64,000 nucleotides of DNA, taken from positions 124,001-188,000 of the forward strand of contig JABYQN010000020.1 in NCBI GenBank assembly GCA_022606135.1. Reading direction: 5' to 3'. Numbering within the stretch: position 1 is the stretch's first letter; every line of letters starts with the position of its first letter. This DNA comes from Fomes fomentarius (lineage: Eukaryota; Basidiomycota; Agaricomycetes; Polyporales; Polyporaceae). Shown here piece by piece: positions 1 through 10,660 of the stretch. The notes under the pieces were generated by a model that was not told the DNA's origin, made no database searches, and saw nothing but the letters and a program-made list of their open reading frames with translations. The translations under genes were made by a program, and so were the position numbers.

Positions 1-2262
1 CGCAGTTTCAATCAGTGGGTGCCATCGCACTCTATATTAGACGTACTAAGCCTTTGACCCCGTACAGACGGAACCGCCGGTACGAGCTCAGGAAGACCCG
101 TAGGCCTGACGACAAGGGATTGAGCAAGAAACCGATTCTTCTCGTCAAGCGAATCATCAACTCTAAGGGTCAACATGAGGATACACAGGTCGAGATACAT
201 CACGAAGCATTGCGATCGCTGCTGGCAGAAATCCACCGTGATATTGAGGGAGTCGACCTGACTACCAAAAAGCCGGCGGTGAGTCTATTGTTTAACTGCC
301 TTTATGCTACGGCTCCTGAGCGATGGTGTATATGCAGATTAGCCGCAAGCTCTTCTATTATTCGCATGAGAAATTAGCGGCAAAGCGTCAAGACCTCCTG
401 GCACACGACAAGCCAGAAGATCAAGACCTCATAGAAGGGCTCAACGCAGCTCACCGCTTTATCGACGAGGATCTCGCAGGAACCATCAGTGATGTTGATA
501 CTCTCATCAGCCAGCGGCAGATTACCTATCCCTACCTCTGGGCTCTCTTCCGTCCAAGTACACATGTATACGGCTACGACTCCGCAACGGATCAGTCCTT
601 CGTGGCGTATGTGGCAAAAGAGCCGAGTTACATATGGTCGATGAAAGAGGGGTTCTACGTAGTAGTCCACTGCGCTATAATCGTTCACGACGACATTGGC
701 TTCGGTCTCGCCCGATACGACGTCAAGATCCCTGAATTCTTTGGAGCATACTTCATCCATGAGTTACCCATCTTCCCTCTCGAGTTCTACGCCGACCACC
801 AAAAGCTTTGCGAGAAAGCCATCGCCCTGGGGAAAGTCTACGCGAACTCAAGCCTTTCGCGCATGCACTTTTACAAACACCACGGCACCGCCACTCTATG
901 CGTCGACGAAGACGAAGGGAGGGCGAGCGGTGAGAAAGAAGGGAGGGCGAGTGGTGAGAAAAAGCTAAGGGTACGTCGCATGTGCATGTCTTCGGCATAA
1001 TAATCTGCTAAACTTTCGACCGTATCTGAAGATCAACGAACGGGTTATGATTGACGTGGAGTCCTTCTTCGAAAACCAAAGCCATCATAAGCTCGTGCAG
1101 CGCAAATATAACCAGCTCGCACCCGGTGTCTATCGGAAGCTTAATCCTCAAACATTGTCAGAGGAGCAGTTCATGATATGCAGTCCGGTGCTCCTCGGCT
1201 TCTGCTTCAACACCAAGACCTGGGGTACGTTAACTGACTTCGCTTGCCATACTTAACTGAATATTACCCTCAGGTGTTTTCGCACACAACAGAGTAGACG
1301 AGGTCAACTGGTCCGAGGAGCCCTTCGATGGACTCGTGCTCGGAAAGAAGCACAAGCTCCTCATCTCATCCCTTGTGACGGAGCACAAATCTCATTCCAC
1401 AAGCTTCGACGACCTTGTCGCTGGCAAAGGAAGAGGTCTGGTCGGGTTGCTATGTGGCAATCCGGGATGTGGCAAGACCCTGACAGCTGAGGCTGTCGCT
1501 GAGAAGGCCCGCAAGCCTCTAATAACGGTCAGCGCGGGGGAGCTTGGTACTTATTCGTGGGAAACCGACTACAAGTTGAGGGCGATCCTTCGTCGTGGGG
1601 AGCGCTGGGACGCTGTGGTGCTCTTAGACGAAGCGGACGTCTTCCTGCAGGAAAGAGATAAAACTGACGTTTCGCGGAATGCGCTGGTTTCGATATTCCT
1701 CACACAGGTCGAATACCATCCTGGTATTCTCATCTTCACCACGAACCTCATCAAACAGATCGACTCTGCTTTCGAAAGTATGTGCTACTTGCTTGGACCT
1801 CATGGCGAGGTATTGACATGGGATGCGTGCAGGTCGCATCCACTTCTGCGTGAAGTACCCAGACCTCGATTTCAACTCGCGCAAGGCGGTCTGGCAAACG
1901 TTTCTTTTCAGAGCAGGCATCAGTGAGAAGGAGATGGGAGAACATGGTCTTGCTCATTTGGCAAAACGCCCGCTGAACGGACGCCAGGTATGTTGTCCTC
2001 TGTTGACGGCGATAGGATAACCTGCTAACACTCTTCATAGATCAAGAACATCGTCAGCACGGCGAGGTCTATTGCGTCATTGGAGGACTCAAGCCTGACA
2101 CCTAAGCATGTGCAGACGGTGCTCGATGTCGTGCAAGATTGGAATGTCGCCAGATCTGGACGCCCTTCGAACCTACATCTCATTGTCCTCGGCACTTCGA
2201 TCGTGTTTGCTCTCTTATATTTGCGTTTCTTTGGCCTACTCTCCCCAAATGCTCTCCTATGA
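1..2262 (+). CDS. AAA+ ATPase, DUF7025 type, 5' partial, C-terminal membrane anchor
   Basis: Exons read as <1-278, 338-970, 1032-1224, 1274-1777, 1833-1987 and 2041-2262, all with GT-AG introns that keep frame. Exon 2 carries the region usually called DUF7025 (around YPYLWALFRPSTHVYGYDS), which precedes the ATPase in this fungal family. Exon 4 has Walker A (GNPGCGKT) and Walker B (VVLLDEAD) with a downstream sensor-like FTTN, so ATP hydrolysis is expected. The last exon ends in a hydrophobic stretch (LHLIVLGTSIVFALLYLRFF) that could be a tail anchor; most family members I know end soluble. Exon 2 holds an 8-residue tandem duplication (EGRASGEK twice). The first open codons run off the window edge, so the true start is outside. 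The cellular role of this family is unknown; remodelling of a membrane-bound substrate is only a guess. Confidence 0.85.
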
Positions 2263-2659
2263 TTTTTGACGTTGATGTGACTCGGATTCAAGCATATTCC
2301 GTTAGTATACTGGGAACCCAGTCTGTACCCGAGTATATATGAAGTGATTCATGGTATCGTTAGCTCCTTGTGAGATTCGCTGGCCATAAAATCTCTCCAG
2401 TTCTTCCGTAGAGTTCCGGCGTGCTGTATATGGCTGACAACGTTGTAATCAGATAGCTGACACTTTGATCGACGTTTCTTGTTTGCTATAGTGGGCTCAG
2501 CCATCTAAGATCAATTGCCATTGCTCGCGGTAGGCTCAGGCTCAGTACTCGGCACTCAAGTGATTTGGCGGACAACTGATCGCATCCTTGCGCTCTACTC
2601 CGGAGAAACAAAGCGGAACCTCGTATGGACGATGTACCCTGGGGAGACCTTACATACTA
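2263..2659. other. Intergenic, 3' ends of two convergent genes
   Basis: This is the space between the AAA ATPase stop and the SDR1 stop. No coding frame, RNA or repeat is recognised; it should hold both 3' UTRs. Confidence 0.5.
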
Positions 2660-3983
2660 CTACTCCCTCAGGCTGAACTGCTTCGTCTCGTCTTGGAGCC
2701 ACTTCCACAGGCGTTGCCCAAACGCGTCGTCGTATGCTTCAGCCCTACACTTCCCAAGGCGAGCAAAAGGGATGAGGAACTTTCAACGAGATTAGCGACA
2801 CGAAGTTAACAAAGAAGGCCAACTCACCTCGCCGTTATGATTGAGCGCCTCCGGCATAGTCCCCGCGAATAGTGGAGTAAGCGCGCCATACGGTGTTGGA
2901 TAGCAGATGAACCGGTCCTAAATAATATTGAACGAGCGATCAGCTAGTGAGCAGTGCGTATATATGCTCTGTCGCTAGAAAGACGTACGATAACAAACTG
3001 GGAGAGCTTGCTCGCATTACGCTGCAGCTCGCTCCGAATGTTGCCAGGGTTGAGCGAGATTGCTACGATGCCCTTGTCCGCATACCGCTTAGCAAATTGC
3101 CGCGCGAGGACAACGTTGCCCTAGTCGCATACAGGAACTTATTGATGATGTTCAGAGAGATCAGCAGGAAAGGAGACGTACAAATTTGCTCTGGCAGTAC
3201 AACATATGACCAGACATCTTCTGTCGCGCCGGTCCGTCTTTGAACGTGTCGTAATGAAGTGTCTCGAGGTACGCGCCACTGGAAGACATAAAGATAGCTC
3301 TGGCGTGATGGTCTGGAGACGTCTGAACACCTGCGAGCAGCGCAGGAATGAGGTGCTCGGTGAACAGCCAGGGACCGACAACGTTCGTCCCCCACTGCAT
3401 ATCGAAGCCCTCCTCGCTGAGTTGATCTTCGGGCGGACGCATCACACCGCTAGAGTGGGAGACAATCGGTATAGATACCAAATTCAAATGGTTCACTACT
3501 CACGCGTTGTTGAAAAGGATATGGAGTTCCTGCTCCTTGCTGCGGAACTCGGCTGCGGCATTCTTCACCGAAGTAAGGCTGGAGAGGTCGAGCGCTAGGA
3601 AAAGGGGGTCTTTCCCTGTCTCGCGTCTGAGGGATGCGATAGCGGCCTCTGCCTTCTGCTTGCTACGAGCGGCAAGATACACCTTGGCGTTATGCTGCAA
3701 AAGTACCTAAACATTCACATCGTTGGCGGGTCTATTATCGAGCGGTAAGTCGAATATGTTTACCTTAACCAGCTCGTAGCCAATCCCAACGTTACCACCT
3801 GCCGCACAATAGAGAAACCATATTAGTATGCGTACGGGACTACTACGCGATGGGCTTACCAGTGACAATAACGACCTGACCGGTCAGGTCTGGTATCTGA
3901 TCGACACTGAAAGTAGGTTTGGGAGGGAAGAACTCCTTCAGCAAGGGCCACCATCCAGAGTTGTAGGAAGATGTGCCTCTCAT
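2660..3983 (-). CDS. Short-chain dehydrogenase/reductase SDR1
   Basis: Seven exons on the minus strand: 3860-3983, 3764-3798, 3504-3706, 3182-3449, 2989-3120, 2828-2917 and 2660-2779. They join in frame to 323 residues. The start at 3983 precedes a short leader and a [19 protein letters not shown] stretch, the TGxxxGxG cofactor-binding motif of classical NAD(P)H-dependent SDRs. FNNAG and a YxxxK-like element (MLYCQSKF) follow, then the tail [16 protein letters not shown] that is common in fungal SDRs related to retinol or WW-domain oxidoreductases. The substrate cannot be told. SDR2 at 46860-48175 has the same first four exon lengths (124, 35, 203 and 268 nt), so the two are duplicates now separated by the 43-kb accessory block. 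Confidence 0.85.
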
Positions 3984-4561
3984 AGTCAAGAATGGATGAT
4001 CGAGATAGCCTGCTACTCACTGGCAGTTCTGCTGGTACGCCCTCCGAACGATGCACGCCCTTATATACGAGGTTTAATCTCCTCAAAGCGACTCGCGAGA
4101 GTGTCTGTGTGTCATAACCATGATGCATCGGGCAGAGATTTCGTGTTCGACGACTGGAAGGTAAGGGCTCACCCGACGCAAACCGGGATTAAGATGCGTA
4201 ATCACATATGATAAATCACGCCGCTTACCCGCAGTGATCGACAATTCTCGCTGTGGAAAGCGATAACGCTGAGCTTCACTGGTATAAGCCGACCTGGACC
4301 CACTTGAATCTGCGAGATCATCATCGAGGTCGGTGCCATCAACTCAGCACGTGGAAATTCGGGAGTCCCGGATATGATAATCTCATCAAAGGTACACTGC
4401 TTGCCCCTACAGCAAATGTCAACAGAAAACAGAAGAGACGTGCTCAGCGACCAAGGTATCGTACAGAACTCTAGGAATGAAACGAAGAGGAAGGCTATTC
4501 GTAAAGTGAGTGTTTATAAATAAATTGCCGAGAAGAATGCGTGGACATCGCTGACAGACAC
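3984..4561. other. Intergenic upstream of SDR1
   Basis: It contains the SDR1 promoter (an AT-rich TATA-like site lies near 4061-4067 on the minus strand) and then unassigned sequence up to the breakpoint of duplication copy 1 at 4561. No gene is recognised. Confidence 0.45.
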
Positions 4562-6301
4562 TCAAGCAGCTGTAGGGAGGGAGAACTGCTCTTCAACTCG
4601 TTCCGACGGCTCGACATCCCAATACTTACTCGCATCCGCATCAGCCGCCTCCCACCTCCTATGCATGCTAAACGGACAGAGCGATTCGTCTCCAGCTCCT
4701 CGGTACTCTACTGTCTCAACATACAATCCCAGGCGCGAGAACACCCCATAGAACAGCCCAGCGACTCCCTGCTGGTCCTCCCATGGGCGCCAGCGTGAGG
4801 GCAAGATAGCTCGGATAGCAATGCGCTGGAGGGGATGACCCAGATGCGTGCGCATAGCAGCCATATCGGCGATCCTGCAGTAGCATGGCATGGTCTTTGG
4901 GTTCAGGTGTGTCTCGAGGCAGAAGACGCGCAGCCGAGGACAACATATTTTCTCGCAATCCTCAAGAACCGCACACAAGCGGTTGATGCAGCAGACGGCG
5001 GTGTTCGAATTGGAGAAGAGTACACCCAGCTCGACGAGGTGTGACATGTGTGGGAGGATCTTCGCGAACAACTTTGGGTCCCGGAAGCAGACATGCAGCG
5101 TGCGGATGGAGGATGGCTGCAACATAGTGTGTAGCTTAGAGAGCCATGGTTTCCAGTCCTGTCCTTCCCGGTACGTCTTCGCTTGCATCCAGAACCCGGC
5201 GCGGAACGGACGTGATGGGTCGTACGCGTCTGAAGGACCAGCTACTAGATGCAGAGATTGTTCGACTGCGAAAAGCTCCAAGCGCGAGAGGGAGATCAGG
5301 AGAGGGGAGGTAGGGATACGGATCGACTGGAGAGCCTGGTTCACGTCCATACCACTGAGATGCACAAGGACGCTTCTCGGTAAGTCCAAACAGTCGAGGA
5401 AGGAGAGTGTTATCCGTAAGCCACTCTCCGCAATTATGAGAGAACGCAAGTGGGACAGCGCGACGCGTTTGGGTTCAGAGGACTGCGAGAACGTGGCGTC
5501 GGAACTGGAAGAATCCCGTACCTGGCCGACGTCTCTGAGCTGCAAGTATGACAGCCCCGCTGTCCTTGAAAGCAGCGTGAGCAGTCGACGAAGCTGCTCC
5601 ACGAGGCTAGTGCCATAGTGCATGGAGAAAGAAAGATAGAGATGGGTGAGATGCGAGAAGTGATTGCCTGGTAGCCACACGACGGGCACGATAGCCAACG
5701 CTCGCAGCGTTGAGACCGTGTCACCGAAGAGAACAGGCATCGACCAGTTCGACGGCCAGGCTCCCCTGTCACGACACTCGGACTTGGACATGATGGTGCA
5801 GCACAGCAGATTGACCAGGCGAAGTTGCAGAGCACGCTGATACAGCGGAGGATGCCGACTATATGAAGGCCGCATGTCAAACATGTGGAGAGTCTGGAGC
5901 CGGGTCCTGCAGCCCTCCAGCACGCCCTCGACCACCTTCCTCCCTTTGTTCTTCACGATGATCCCCACCGTCAGCGGTGCGTTGCCGGATCGTTCGAGGA
6001 ACAGCTTGAGCAGCGAATCATTCGGCATCGAGCGAAAGCGATTCCAGAGCATCGGGGTACCAGTGGCAACATCTCTCCATCGGCGACAGACGTGCGTGAT
6101 GGCGATGAGGGTGAGAAGAGGAGAGATGTCTATTTTGCGGAGTGGGGTGGTGTCATGGAGCGAGGTTCGTTCGCATTGCGTGGCGTACTTGAAGGTCTCG
6201 ACGAGAAGTTCCACGGTAAGTCGATTGATGGATGGGAGGGCATTGATGCGGTGACCTATTTCCTGGACAACGTCTAGTGCTCGGGCGTGATATACGAGCA
6301 A
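4562..6301 (-). CDS. F-box/LRR-like protein, copy 1
   Basis: A single long open frame of about 579 codons. An F-box lies at about residues 22-75 (INRLTVELLVETFKYA, then ITHVCRRWRDVATGTPMLW). It is followed by a leucine-rich region without a crisp repeat, as in the large agaricomycete F-box families whose F-box binds Skp1 and recruits substrates to SCF ubiquitin ligases. The first codon of the open frame is TTG, so the real start lies upstream or in an unplaced 5' exon; a short ATG frame (MESSLNERLSRLR) lies about 170 nt upstream in all copies but its phase does not join cleanly. Copies 2 (10661-12391) and 3 (31413-33152) are near-identical. This copy ends exactly where homology upstream of copy 2 begins to differ (4561). 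Target unknown. Confidence 0.85.
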   Translation of the reverse strand: MLVYHARALDVVQEIGHRINALPSINRLTVELLVETFKYATQCERTSLHDTTPLRKIDISPLLTLIAITHVCRRWRDVATGTPMLWNRFRSMPNDSLLKLFLERSGNAPLTVGIIVKNKGRKVVEGVLEGCRTRLQTLHMFDMRPSYSRHPPLYQRALQLRLVNLLCCTIMSKSECRDRGAWPSNWSMPVLFGDTVSTLRALAIVPVVWLPGNHFSHLTHLYLSFSMHYGTSLVEQLRRLLTLLSRTAGLSYLQLRDVGQVRDSSSSDATFSQSSEPKRVALSHLRSLIIAESGLRITLSFLDCLDLPRSVLVHLSGMDVNQALQSIRIPTSPLLISLSRLELFAVEQSLHLVAGPSDAYDPSRPFRAGFWMQAKTYREGQDWKPWLSKLHTMLQPSSIRTLHVCFRDPKLFAKILPHMSHLVELGVLFSNSNTAVCCINRLCAVLEDCEKICCPRLRVFCLETHLNPKTMPCYCRIADMAAMRTHLGHPLQRIAIRAILPSRWRPWEDQQGVAGLFYGVFSRLGLYVETVEYRGAGDESLCPFSMHRRWEAADADASKYWDVEPSERVEEQFSLPTAA

Positions 6302-8036
6302 CTGGTCGAGGAATGCAGATAAGCGTACAGGGTTTCCGTAGTTGAAGCGAGCGGACTAACCTGGTCTCGGCTACATCGCAGTCCAGAGAAAGGTCAACAT
6401 GGGTTCTAGGGCATGATGATGATCTACAAATACCTCAGTCTCGACAACCTCTCATTCAACGAAGACTCCATGGGTGGCGCGAATACGGATAGGGGATGGC
6501 CCAAACACCCGTAGCGTCGTTCAGTGGTGGTCAAGCAGCAACCCGGGACGGACCTACAAATAGGTAGCTGAGCGACTGGCGATCGACAACCGCCCCGATC
6601 TGTCTGCGCACGGGTCTCGGTCCGAGTGGACAACTTGGGAAAATGATTGCCAGATATGCGAAGGAGTGTGGTTTGATGATTGACAGAACCCTACTATAGT
6701 ATGGTCTCGAATGTTGGTCGTGGTGGACAGATGTGGACCGAGATCACACTGTGGACGAAACCGCTGTTCTCTGTACACACCGATATGTGCTGAATTCCGC
6801 ATGTGCAGCTGATGAGAAGGGAAGTGATCGAAATAAGCCAGGCGAAAGGCACATGCACCTACCTTCTCTGTCGAGTTCGGCGCCCAGATGAAATCATGAT
6901 GAGCAGAACCCCGATCATACCTCCCATGGATTCTCCGTGTATTTGCTGGTGTCCAGTCCAGGTGACGATGGGCGTCGTTAACGTAGTCACCCGCTCATTG
7001 GTCCTGCCGAACACATGAAGTTGGGCCTTTTGATCGATTGAGATGCGTAGAACTTACGATGGCTGTTATAAATCCTGGATAACATCATTGTGAGCGGTGA
7101 CCAATGTAGGTCGTATGAAGGCTTGCCCTTTCATGTCTCACTGTGTCTGAGCAAACAGATATGAGCACGGAAGCGTTCATTGACCCGCAACACGACCAAG
7201 CTGAAGTCTCATCCACATACACGCCATTCAACGCTCACCCGATCCGAATTTGGGCTCTTCCCAATGCTTGGAGGAACGATCTCCGGCACATCGAATCCCC
7301 TTTCTCGTCTTTTAGCTATGAGGTTTCTTGTACAGGGTATGAACTCACCATCATACGGTGTGGTCGGGCTCTGCCGGTGACTGAACCTCGTTACGTCTGT
7401 GTATACAATCTTGGCTCCACAGGCATGCTGTGCGTTGCTCCATCCCCAGAATGAATGTCTACTACTCAGGGTGGTTCTTGCCCGTATTAGATTTGTGTAT
7501 ACGCACAGGTGAACGCTGGGCAGCACCTAGCATTCCATCAAATTATGGTAAGGAGAGCAAATCTCGGATGCACGCACCAATCATATTTCATATGTGGCGG
7601 ATAGCCAGACGCTGGTAGGGAAGCCGAGCGGGTGGCAGCGTAGCTGTGAAATCAACCTCGAATCTTGTCAGATTGATTGCGGACTATCATTGCCACTTCC
7701 ACACGAATGTGGTTTGTGGTCGGGGGCGGACGACCGGGTCGTGAAGTCACAAGAATGTCACTAGATGAGTTACTGTTATGAGTACGGATTCACCCAGCGT
7801 GAGAGGAAATTTGATAGGGCCCGGGAGAGTGTATGGAAGCCTATGATGGTCGTATGGAAGTTCTCTCAGCCGTTCAAAATTCACTTACTTATACAACTTA
7901 CATACCAGTAGGTATTCGAGGAACCCGGTCCGAATGGGCGCTTTACCCCGCACTCGGTGTTCCCGAAACCGCGAACGATGCTCCTTGTATCCCTCATTCA
8001 CCTTCGCATTCGCATTCTACCTTCTGGTACCCGCCA
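6302..8036. promoter_or_regulatory. Divergent intergenic region, copy 1
   Basis: About 1.7 kb between the F-box frame and the SDR exon relic. The same segment occurs at 12392-14194 and, inverted, at 29475-31412, where it separates the intact F-box and SDR3 genes, so it should hold two divergent promoters. A roughly 73-bp stretch present in copy 2 (about 13967-14040) is missing here near 7890. Small open frames in it, such as the 71-codon frame at 6803-7018, are conserved only as far as the DNA is and have no coding hallmarks. Confidence 0.5.
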
Positions 8037-8112
8037 TAGCATTCTTCCAGATAGATAGTCTCTTCGGCGTCAAGGGTAAAGTGGCGCTGGTCACTGGCGG
8101 CAGTACTGGCAG
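8037..8112 (+). pseudogene. SDR exon 1 relic, copy 1
   Basis: This encodes FFQIDSLFGVKGKVALVTGG and ends just before a GTACG splice-donor-like site. It matches exon 1 of SDR3 (29388-29474), including the TGGSxG cofactor motif. The ATG is lost (ATA in its place) and homology to SDR3 stops within the exon; the remaining exons are absent. It is a truncated duplicate that cannot make an SDR. Confidence 0.8.
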
Positions 8113-8165
8113 AGTACGTACCTACACATCAACTCCTTGTCACCACGCCGGCTGACGCGTCCTAC

Positions 8166-8486
8166 ATGTCATGTAAGAAGACTGGGGACGCCAGGGCGCG
8201 GATGCGTTATTCAGACGACGGCTACGCGCTGGGGATTGTCAAGCGACGGAGGCTGAAGCTGCTGGGATGGCCGTGGCACTTGAACATCCCATTCGGGAAT
8301 TTGAGCCACATCGGCGGCGGCCAAACAAGCCTCGCCTACCTTCTCGCACTGTTGAACGCCGGGCTGCTTCGCTTTGAGCCGGCCACGGACGAGGAGGTCG
8401 AGCTGGCGGGCAGGAACTGGACGGCAGTCTTGCCTGGAGTATTTTATAGTCGCAAATTTTGTTCTTCACTCGTGCAACTTGCGTAA
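8166..8486 (+). pseudogene. Unrecognised GWP-motif frame, copy 1, with internal deletion
   Basis: The frame contains LKLLGWPWHLNIPFGNLSHI followed by a leucine-rich stretch. The pattern GWP-(x)n-IPF-x-NLS resembles a domain I associate with uncharacterised agaricomycete proteins, but I cannot name it. Compared with copy 2 (14264-14905), about 250 nt are missing after the VLPG codons near 8438, joining it to a tail that encodes FCSSLV. It sits directly after the SDR exon relic and may once have been an independent gene that joined the duplicated unit. Confidence 0.4.
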
Positions 8487-8855
8487 GTAGTCTGTTTGCG
8501 TGGAGGTAACGAGTGATGGTCATGGAGAGGAGGAAGGACCCGAAATGGTAGTCGTGGGCGTCTGTGTGGCACTACCAGACGTTCATATGATTTCATCATC
8601 TTCACGCATTACTTGTGCGACTCACGCACTGCTTGTCCATACTATGCCGGGCTCAGGTTCGCGCTACGTCTGTGATACATGTCAAAATCAGTTCATGCTG
8701 CCGCTTTGCCTGCACGATCCTGGCTAGTCGCTGAAACTGTGTAGCAAATACTCGGAGGGTAGAACATGCTGAGAGAGAAAATTTCGAGCGTGCATTCAAG
8801 GAAGCGAACTGGCAAGTGCACAGGAGCCCGAGAGTCCCGTCGGTCTGTGCATGCA

Positions 8856-9320
8856 TGCTGCTACCTTGCTGGACGGTCTCACTGACCGTGACCTAGATCA
8901 TCCTCCTCAACCATTATGCTGCGCACCTTCCTGGATCTCTAACCGACGGATTTCTCGACAATATTTGCTGTGGTGCGTGGTCTAGTCTCTTGGTCAGTTG
9001 ATATATCTTGCTTGGACGCAGACCTTCGTGACGGTGATCTCGGCTTGAGTGCGAAGCTGAGACTGTGGTACGTTTGAATGGTCTATAAAAATTTTCACTA
9101 CGGCTTACATCTGTTCTTAATGTCGCAGCTCTGTCTATCTATTGACACAAGGGCAACTATCATGATGCGGAGGCTGAAGCCAAGCAGAAGGTGTGGTGAG
9201 TTCTCATGCTTGACACTGTCGCGGTATTGGCTATGCTCGGATGCGCTTCACGTTCGAGTTTCATGCCCCATCGGTAACGTCCCCATTTTGGCCCGAGCTT
9301 GCGTTGGAGATCGTCGACAT
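8856..9320 (+). pseudogene. F-box/LRR C-terminal fragment
   Basis: This DNA aligns with the inverted segment at about 34330-34650 of the decayed second F-box gene: LDGLTDRDL here against LDALTDRDQ there, then shared non-coding-like sequence with TGTCTAT and CTATAAA blocks. Stops and indels break every frame. It begins where the copy 1/copy 2 direct repeat ends (about 8793) and marks the left end of the inverted duplication shared with 29.4-34.6 kb. Confidence 0.55.
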
Positions 9321-9329
9321 CGGCCCTAG

Positions 9330-9680
9330 GAGCAGCCGACACCGCAGCCGGACGAGGTCGTCGCTGTGAGTGCATCTGCTGAGGGCCCTGCCTGAGCTGT
9401 GGACGTGAATGTGGCCCAATTCGCGTTCACTTCCACGATGCCGGGGTCGCCCCTTTCCCCACTAGTGTCAGCCTCAGCGGGCGCAGTCGTCGAGCCCATG
9501 GAGAAAACGAAGATCGTGAAGAGGAACAGGACCAAGGTCAACCGCGAGGCCCCGTCGCAGCAGGCGGCGTCGCGGGGCGGAGCGTCGTCGTCAGGACACG
9601 ACACTCCCGAATGCGATTCCCGTGAGTACTCGTTCTGTTTCCACCTCAATACGCAGTGGATGGGACAGACGAAATGTTGA
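9330..9680 (+). pseudogene. Unknown protein fragment with in-frame stop
   Basis: One frame reads EQPTPQPDEVVAVSASAEG, then a TGA at 9393-9395, then continues (SPLSPLVSASAGAVVEPMEK, later KTKIVKRNRTKVNREAPSQQ) to 9680. The inverted copy at 33895-34186 has the same TGA and an additional TAG, so the lesion predates the duplication. Family unknown. The opposite-strand 199-codon frame (9326-9925) is only its shadow. Confidence 0.45.
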
Positions 9681-10660
9681 CATCGCCGTTCTTTTCTTTC
9701 CCGTTGTTCTGGCTTCACGCGGACGCATTCGAAGTTAGAAGTCCACGTCAGCTCATTGAGTGCACCGGGTAAATAGGTGTGTTGTGGTGACGACGGAAGT
9801 GGCAGGGCGAGACGAGCGAGCGTGAGCTGGCGGGGCGAGGACCGTAGATGAGACCGGCGGGTGCGAGAGCGAAGCGAACGGCTGAGGAGCCACGGACGCG
9901 TTAGTGCGGACATGGTCTCCTCCAAACAAAAACGAGAGACGTATTCTGTGGCGCTTATTAGAGCGCCGGATCGAGATATACTGAGTAACAGTAAGGACTA
10001 TCTACGGACGCGTCGAACCATTAAACGAATCTATACTACGCTTAACTAGCTATGTACTTCGTCATGTGGTCGTGTAGATGACACTCATTTTCGTAGTACT
10101 CAAACCGTTCCTGATAATAGCTAGGTCGCATCCCGAGGGCGATCGGAAGCTATAGCGGGATAGTTGACATATTGTACTGTCTACTATTATCGGTGGTGTG
10201 TGCACGGTACTCGGGAGGTATTTTGGGATATTGGCGGGCAGATCTTTGCACCGGAAGTGGTAGACACTGTATCCCTGAGTCCTCTGCACAGGTAGACACC
10301 AAGTAGCCTTGATTTCTCGGCGCGGTTAGACACCGTGTATGCTGGATAAGGTAATATAGATACCATGTATCCTTGATCTCTTGGTATGGGTAGATACCAT
10401 GTAGCCTGGATTTGTACAAGACACGGCCTTACTCTGGTAACGCGCCTCCTTCCAAAAATACAGTATCCGTCATGTCCCGCCGTGTGCCCGGATCCGCTGA
10501 GAACAGAAGCTACTGCACACCCTCCAACAATTTCGTGTGCATACTCATATCGGCCACTCGGATCCACCGGAGCAACTTGCGAAGAGTACTCCTGTCGTCC
10601 TCAAGGCCGTTGAATTGTCTGAATCAATCTCCGAGAGAAACACACCAAGATCGCCAACGG
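9681..10660. other. Non-coding spacer downstream of F-box copy 2
   Basis: No gene is recognised. The segment matches 33153-33894 inverted and contains the degenerate minisatellite listed separately. Confidence 0.5.
10252..10415. repeat. Degenerate minisatellite
   Basis: About five imperfect units of 25-35 nt built around GTAGATACCATGTAGCCTGG or variants (GTAGACACCAAGTAGCCTTG, TTAGACACCGTGTATGCTGG). The inverted duplicate at 33398-33565 carries the same family with different unit numbers, so the array has changed length since duplication. Confidence 0.6.

Larger units (their letters stand above)
4562..8793. repeat. Segmental duplication copy 1 (direct, with 10661-15185)
   Basis: F-box gene, divergent region, SDR exon relic, GWP frame and about 300 nt of tail are all in the same order as in copy 2. 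Two sizeable deletions (about 73 and 250 bp) distinguish copy 1. Confidence 0.85.

Noticed and set aside
6803..7018. 71-codon frame conserved in all three duplication copies
   Set aside because: Conservation equals that of the surrounding duplicated DNA; no domain, and it lies in the divergent promoter region.
9326..9925. 199-codon minus frame with a hydrophobic stretch
   Set aside because: Antisense of the stop-containing fragment. The inverted copy breaks it in a different way and the predicted protein has no coherent features.
10252..10415. CRISPR-like array
   Set aside because: Units are degenerate and adjacent without unique spacers, and the genome is eukaryotic.
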